Positions 5,161 to 7,622 of a DNA stretch of 7,622 nt are shown in pieces. How positions within the stretch are numbered: position 1 is the stretch's first letter; every line of letters begins with the position of its first letter. The DNA is taken from contig SCQZ01000188.1 in NCBI GenBank assembly GCA_004299665.1, forward strand, positions 1 to 7,622, given 5' to 3'. A model generated the notes under the pieces. It saw only the letters and a program-made list of their open reading frames with translations, was not told the origin of the DNA and made no database searches. Both the position numbers and the translations under genes were made by a program. The DNA comes from Jatrophihabitans sp. Lineage in GTDB: Bacteria > Actinomycetota > Actinomycetes > Mycobacteriales > Jatrophihabitantaceae.

Positions 5161-6923
5161 TCCTTGATGTCGCAGATGACCGCGCCGGCGGAGACGACGG
5201 CGCCGACCTCGGCGGCGAGGTTCGTCACGGTGCCGGCCTTGTGCGCGGTCAGCGGTTGCTCCATCTTCATGGCCTCGAGCACGACGACGGTGGCGCCGAC
5301 CTCGACCACGTCACCGTCTGCGACGGCGACCTTGACGATCGTCCCCTGCATCGGGGCGGTCAGCGAGTCACCGCCGGCGGCGGCCCCGGCCTTCTTGGAG
5401 GCGGACCGCCGTGGCGCCGCCCGGCGTGCCGCGCCACCGGTGCCGGCGCCTCCCGCCGCGAAACCGGCCGGCAGCGAGACCTCCAGGCGCTTGCCGCCGA
5501 CCTCGACGACGATCGTCTCGCGCGGGCCGGCCTCCGGGTCGGCGTCGGACCCCCCGGCGTACGCGGGGATCTGGTTGTCGAACTCGGTCTCGATCCAGCG
5601 GGTGAAGATCGAGAAGTGCGTGTCGTCGTCGGTCGCGAACGCGGGATCGCGCGTGACGGCACGGTGGAACGGCAAGGCCGTGGCCATCCCCTCGACGACG
5701 TACTCGTCCAGGGCCCGGCGGGCCCGCTGCAGCGCCTCGGAGCGGTTCTCGCCGACGACGATGAGCTTGGCCAGCAGCGAGTCGAAGGCGCCGCCGATCA
5801 CCGAGCCCTGCTCCACGCCGGAGTCGACGCGCACGCCCGGGCCGGCGGGCTCGCGGTAGGTGGTGACGGTTCCGGGCGCGGGCAGGAAGTTGCGCCCGGG
5901 GTCCTCGCCGTTGATGCGGAACTCGAAGGCGTGCCCGCGCGGCGCGGGGTCCTGCGCGAAGCGCAGCACCTCGCCCTCGGCGATGCGGAACTGCTCGCGC
6001 ACCAGGTCGATGCCGCTGGTCTCCTCCGTCACCGGGTGCTCGACCTGCAACCGGGTGTTGACCTCCAGGAAGCTGATCTCCCCGCCTGCGCCGACCAGGA
6101 ACTCGACCGTCCCGGCGCCGTGGTAGGCGGCCTCGCGGCAGATCGCCTTGGCCGAAGCGTGGATCGTCGCGCGCTGCTCGTCGGTCAGGTACGGCGCGGG
6201 CGCCTCCTCGACCAGTTTCTGGTTGCGGCGCTGCAGTGAGCAGTCGCGGGTGCCGACGACGATCACGTTGCCGTACTGGTCGGCGAGGATCTGGGCCTCG
6301 ACGTGCCGCGAACGTTCCAGGTAGCGCTCGACGAAGCACTCGCCGCGGCCGAACGCGGAGATCGCTTCGCGGACCGCGGACTCGTACAGGTCGGCGACCT
6401 CGTCCATCTCGCGGGCGATCTTCATGCCCCGCCCGCCGCCGCCGTAGACGGCCTTGATCGCGATCGGCAGGCCGTGCTCGTGGGCGAACGCGACCACCTC
6501 GTCGGCACCGGAGACCGGGTCCTTGGTACCGGCCACGAGCGGCGCGCCCGCGCGCTCGGCGATGTGCCGGGCCACCGCCTTGTCGCCGAGGTCGCGGATC
6601 GACTGCGGCGACGGCCCGATCCAGGTCAGCCCCGCGTCGAGCACCGCCTGGGCGAACTCGGCATTCTCGGACAGGAAGCCGTAGCCCGGGTGGATGGCGT
6701 CCGCCCCGGCCTGCTCGGCCGCCCCGATCACCTTGTCGATCACCAGGTAGGAGTCGCCCGGGGTCGTGCCGCCGAGGGCGTATGCCTCGTCGGCCATGCG
6801 CACGTGCAGGGCGTCGCGATCCGGTTCGGCGTAGACCGCGACGGAGGTGTATCCGGCGTCCCGGCAGGCACGGATGACGCGGACGGCGATCTCGCCACGG
6901 TTGGCGATGAGGACCTTCTGCAC
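5157..6923 (-). CDS. accA3: Acyl-CoA carboxylase alpha subunit (biotin carboxylase plus biotin carrier domain)
   Basis: 588-residue biotinylated alpha subunit of an acetyl-/propionyl-CoA carboxylase. It carboxylates its own biotin with ATP and bicarbonate and passes the carboxyl group to a separate AccD carboxyltransferase, giving malonyl- or methylmalonyl-CoA for fatty-acid and lipid synthesis. The N-terminal domain opens QKVLIANRGEIAVRVIRAC. The ATP-grasp part has the glycine-rich loop YGGGGRGMK (160-168), RDCSLQRRNQK (226-236) and the active-site strand EVNTRLQVEHPVTE (287-300). A BC C-terminal domain follows to about residue 450. An Ala/Gly/basic linker (about 490-522) leads to the carrier domain with EAMKMEQPL, where Lys553 is biotinylated. 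Length and layout match actinobacterial AccA3. GTG 6923 is used because the family starts there; there is no Shine-Dalgarno, but a TAATGT box ends 7 nt upstream. The AccD and epsilon partners are not in the window. Confidence 0.96.
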   Translation of the reverse strand: MQKVLIANRGEIAVRVIRACRDAGYTSVAVYAEPDRDALHVRMADEAYALGGTTPGDSYLVIDKVIGAAEQAGADAIHPGYGFLSENAEFAQAVLDAGLTWIGPSPQSIRDLGDKAVARHIAERAGAPLVAGTKDPVSGADEVVAFAHEHGLPIAIKAVYGGGGRGMKIAREMDEVADLYESAVREAISAFGRGECFVERYLERSRHVEAQILADQYGNVIVVGTRDCSLQRRNQKLVEEAPAPYLTDEQRATIHASAKAICREAAYHGAGTVEFLVGAGGEISFLEVNTRLQVEHPVTEETSGIDLVREQFRIAEGEVLRFAQDPAPRGHAFEFRINGEDPGRNFLPAPGTVTTYREPAGPGVRVDSGVEQGSVIGGAFDSLLAKLIVVGENRSEALQRARRALDEYVVEGMATALPFHRAVTRDPAFATDDDTHFSIFTRWIETEFDNQIPAYAGGSDADPEAGPRETIVVEVGGKRLEVSLPAGFAAGGAGTGGAARRAAPRRSASKKAGAAAGGDSLTAPMQGTIVKVAVADGDVVEVGATVVVLEAMKMEQPLTAHKAGTVTNLAAEVGAVVSAGAVICDIKD

Positions 6924-6930
6924 GGTGCGG

Positions 6931-6936
6931 ACATTA
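6931..6936 (-). promoter_or_regulatory. Candidate -10 box of the carboxylase gene (leaderless)
   Basis: On the minus strand this reads TAATGT (TANNNT), followed by CCGCACC and the GTG at 6923. It is the clearest -10 candidate in the window. No Shine-Dalgarno is present. The box is itself framed by GCGG (6927-6930) and CCGC (6937-6940). Confidence 0.55.
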
Positions 6937-6944
6937 CCGCGTGG

Positions 6945-6964
6945 CAGGTCCGCGGCCGAACCTG
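6945..6964. promoter_or_regulatory. Imperfect dyad upstream of the carboxylase promoter
   Basis: CAGGT (6945-6949) and ACCTG (6960-6964) enclose a 10-bp centre that itself contains paired CG steps. The dyad covers the expected -35 position of the carboxylase promoter and lies 20 bp past the stop of the glycoside hydrolase gene, so it could be an operator or a weak terminator. It is short and may be chance. Confidence 0.3.
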
Positions 6965-6984
6965 TGGCGAACGGGTGTGACGCG

Positions 6985-7622
6985 TTACTTCCAGACCCGC
7001 ACCCAGTCCACCTGCGTGACGGCCGGGAAGACGGTGGAGGCGTTCGGTGCGGGCGAGAAGGCGCCGTCGTCGACGAGGGTCTGCAAGATCATGAAGAACG
7101 GCTGGTCGAACGGCGCGGTCGGCGGGTAGCCCGCCAGCGCGGACTGGTTCGTGAAGGAGAAGCAGGTGGTGCCGTCGACGGAGAAGGTGATGGTGCCACC
7201 CCCGCTCCAACTCACGCCGTAGGTGTGGAAGCTGCCTGACCAGTCCGGTACCGAGCACCAGTTCACGGTGCCGCCGTCGGCACCGGCCGCGTTGGTGACG
7301 TGCGTGGCGCCGGGCACCGAGTTCGGGATGGCGCCGTACGGTTCGGCGATGTCGATCTCGGCGTGGCCGGGGTAGTTGGCGTAGTCGTTCTCGGGCCAGA
7401 GCCAGAAGTCGTCGTGCAGCCCCACGCCCCCGCCGAACTTGATCCGCGCCTCGAACAGGCCGCCGGTCTGGCTGAACGTGCCCTTGGTGTGGATCACGGC
7501 GCCGCCGTAGGCGGGGGTCAGCGGCCCGAGCGGTGTCGCGCACGGCGCCGGATCGACCAGCTTGGTGACGGCGAGGTTGAGGTAGCCGCCCCGGACCCAG
7601 ACATGGCTCGGGTCGTCGTAGT
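6985..7622 (-). CDS. Glycoside hydrolase family 16 protein, partial
   Basis: Endo-acting beta-glucan hydrolase (or transglycosylase) of family GH16, cut at its N-terminus by the right window edge; 211 whole codons remain. Visible parts follow the jelly-roll order of the family: VWVRGGYLNLAVTK, then VIHTKGTFSQTGGLFEARIKF, then LHDDFWLWPEN, the catalytic ExDxxE motif as EIDIAE (codons at forward 7342-7359; the nucleophile and acid/base glutamates are both present), then FHTYGVSWSGGGTITFSVDG, PFFMILQTLV and the closing strand QVDWVRVWK. The protein ends right after this strand, so there is no C-terminal carbohydrate-binding module. Most GH16 enzymes are exported, but a signal peptide would lie outside the window. 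The specificity (laminarin, mixed-linkage glucan, agar and others) cannot be told. The internal GTG at 7495-7497 is not the start because homology continues upstream. Stop TAA; the carboxylase gene follows after 61 bp. Confidence 0.92.
   Translation of the reverse strand, partial: YDDPSHVWVRGGYLNLAVTKLVDPAPCATPLGPLTPAYGGAVIHTKGTFSQTGGLFEARIKFGGGVGLHDDFWLWPENDYANYPGHAEIDIAEPYGAIPNSVPGATHVTNAAGADGGTVNWCSVPDWSGSFHTYGVSWSGGGTITFSVDGTTCFSFTNQSALAGYPPTAPFDQPFFMILQTLVDDGAFSPAPNASTVFPAVTQVDWVRVWK

Noticed and set aside
1..7622. A new defence, mobile or secondary-metabolite system
   Set aside because: No transposase, integrase, nuclease, toxin-antitoxin, reverse transcriptase, synthase or terminal repeats were found; apart from one small unknown gene all reading frames belong to known enzyme or transporter families.

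Overview
The window is high-GC, gene-dense DNA that looks like a chromosomal segment of an actinobacterium. The grounds are strong G/C bias at third codon positions, four GTG starts among the six visible starts, several genes without a Shine-Dalgarno sequence but with a TANNNT-like -10 box 6-8 nt before the start codon (the usual actinobacterial leaderless layout), and best family matches to actinobacterial proteins (AmiA1/AmiB1-type amidohydrolase, LpdA-type quinone reductase, AccA3-type carboxylase). The genus cannot be fixed from sequence alone.

Layout, left to right: (1) a cation/proton antiporter of the NhaP2/CvrA type on the minus strand, cut by the left edge; (2) a 173-bp divergent spacer with a 15-bp tandem repeat and a CACGTG-centred dyad; (3) an M20D amidohydrolase on the plus strand; (4) converging on it with a 4-bp gap, a small gamma-glutamylcyclotransferase (AIG2-like) on the minus strand; (5) a 103-bp divergent spacer with a perfect 12-bp inverted repeat over the likely lpdA core promoter; (6) an LpdA-type flavoprotein NAD(P)H:quinone reductase on the plus strand, followed 5 bp later by a 127-residue protein of unknown function; (7) converging on that with no gap (the two stop codons form TGATCA), the biotinylated alpha subunit of an acyl-CoA carboxylase on the minus strand; (8) a 61-bp spacer and a glycoside hydrolase family 16 protein on the minus strand, cut by the right edge.

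From memory, the order and relative orientation amidohydrolase / cyclotransferase / LpdA match the M. tuberculosis block Rv3305c-Rv3304-Rv3303c, so this is probably ancestral actinobacterial core rather than an island. The antiporter serves ion and pH homeostasis, the carboxylase makes malonyl- or methylmalonyl-CoA, and the amidohydrolase and cyclotransferase act on amide or gamma-glutamyl bonds. A shared pathway is not evident.

No RNA gene, mobile element, CRISPR array or defence system was seen, and no gene-free stretch exceeds 300 bp. The points most worth checking are the LpdA protein, which has both redox cysteines but no His-Glu dyad, the inverted repeat over its promoter, the run of apparently leaderless genes, and the zero-gap convergent gene pair.
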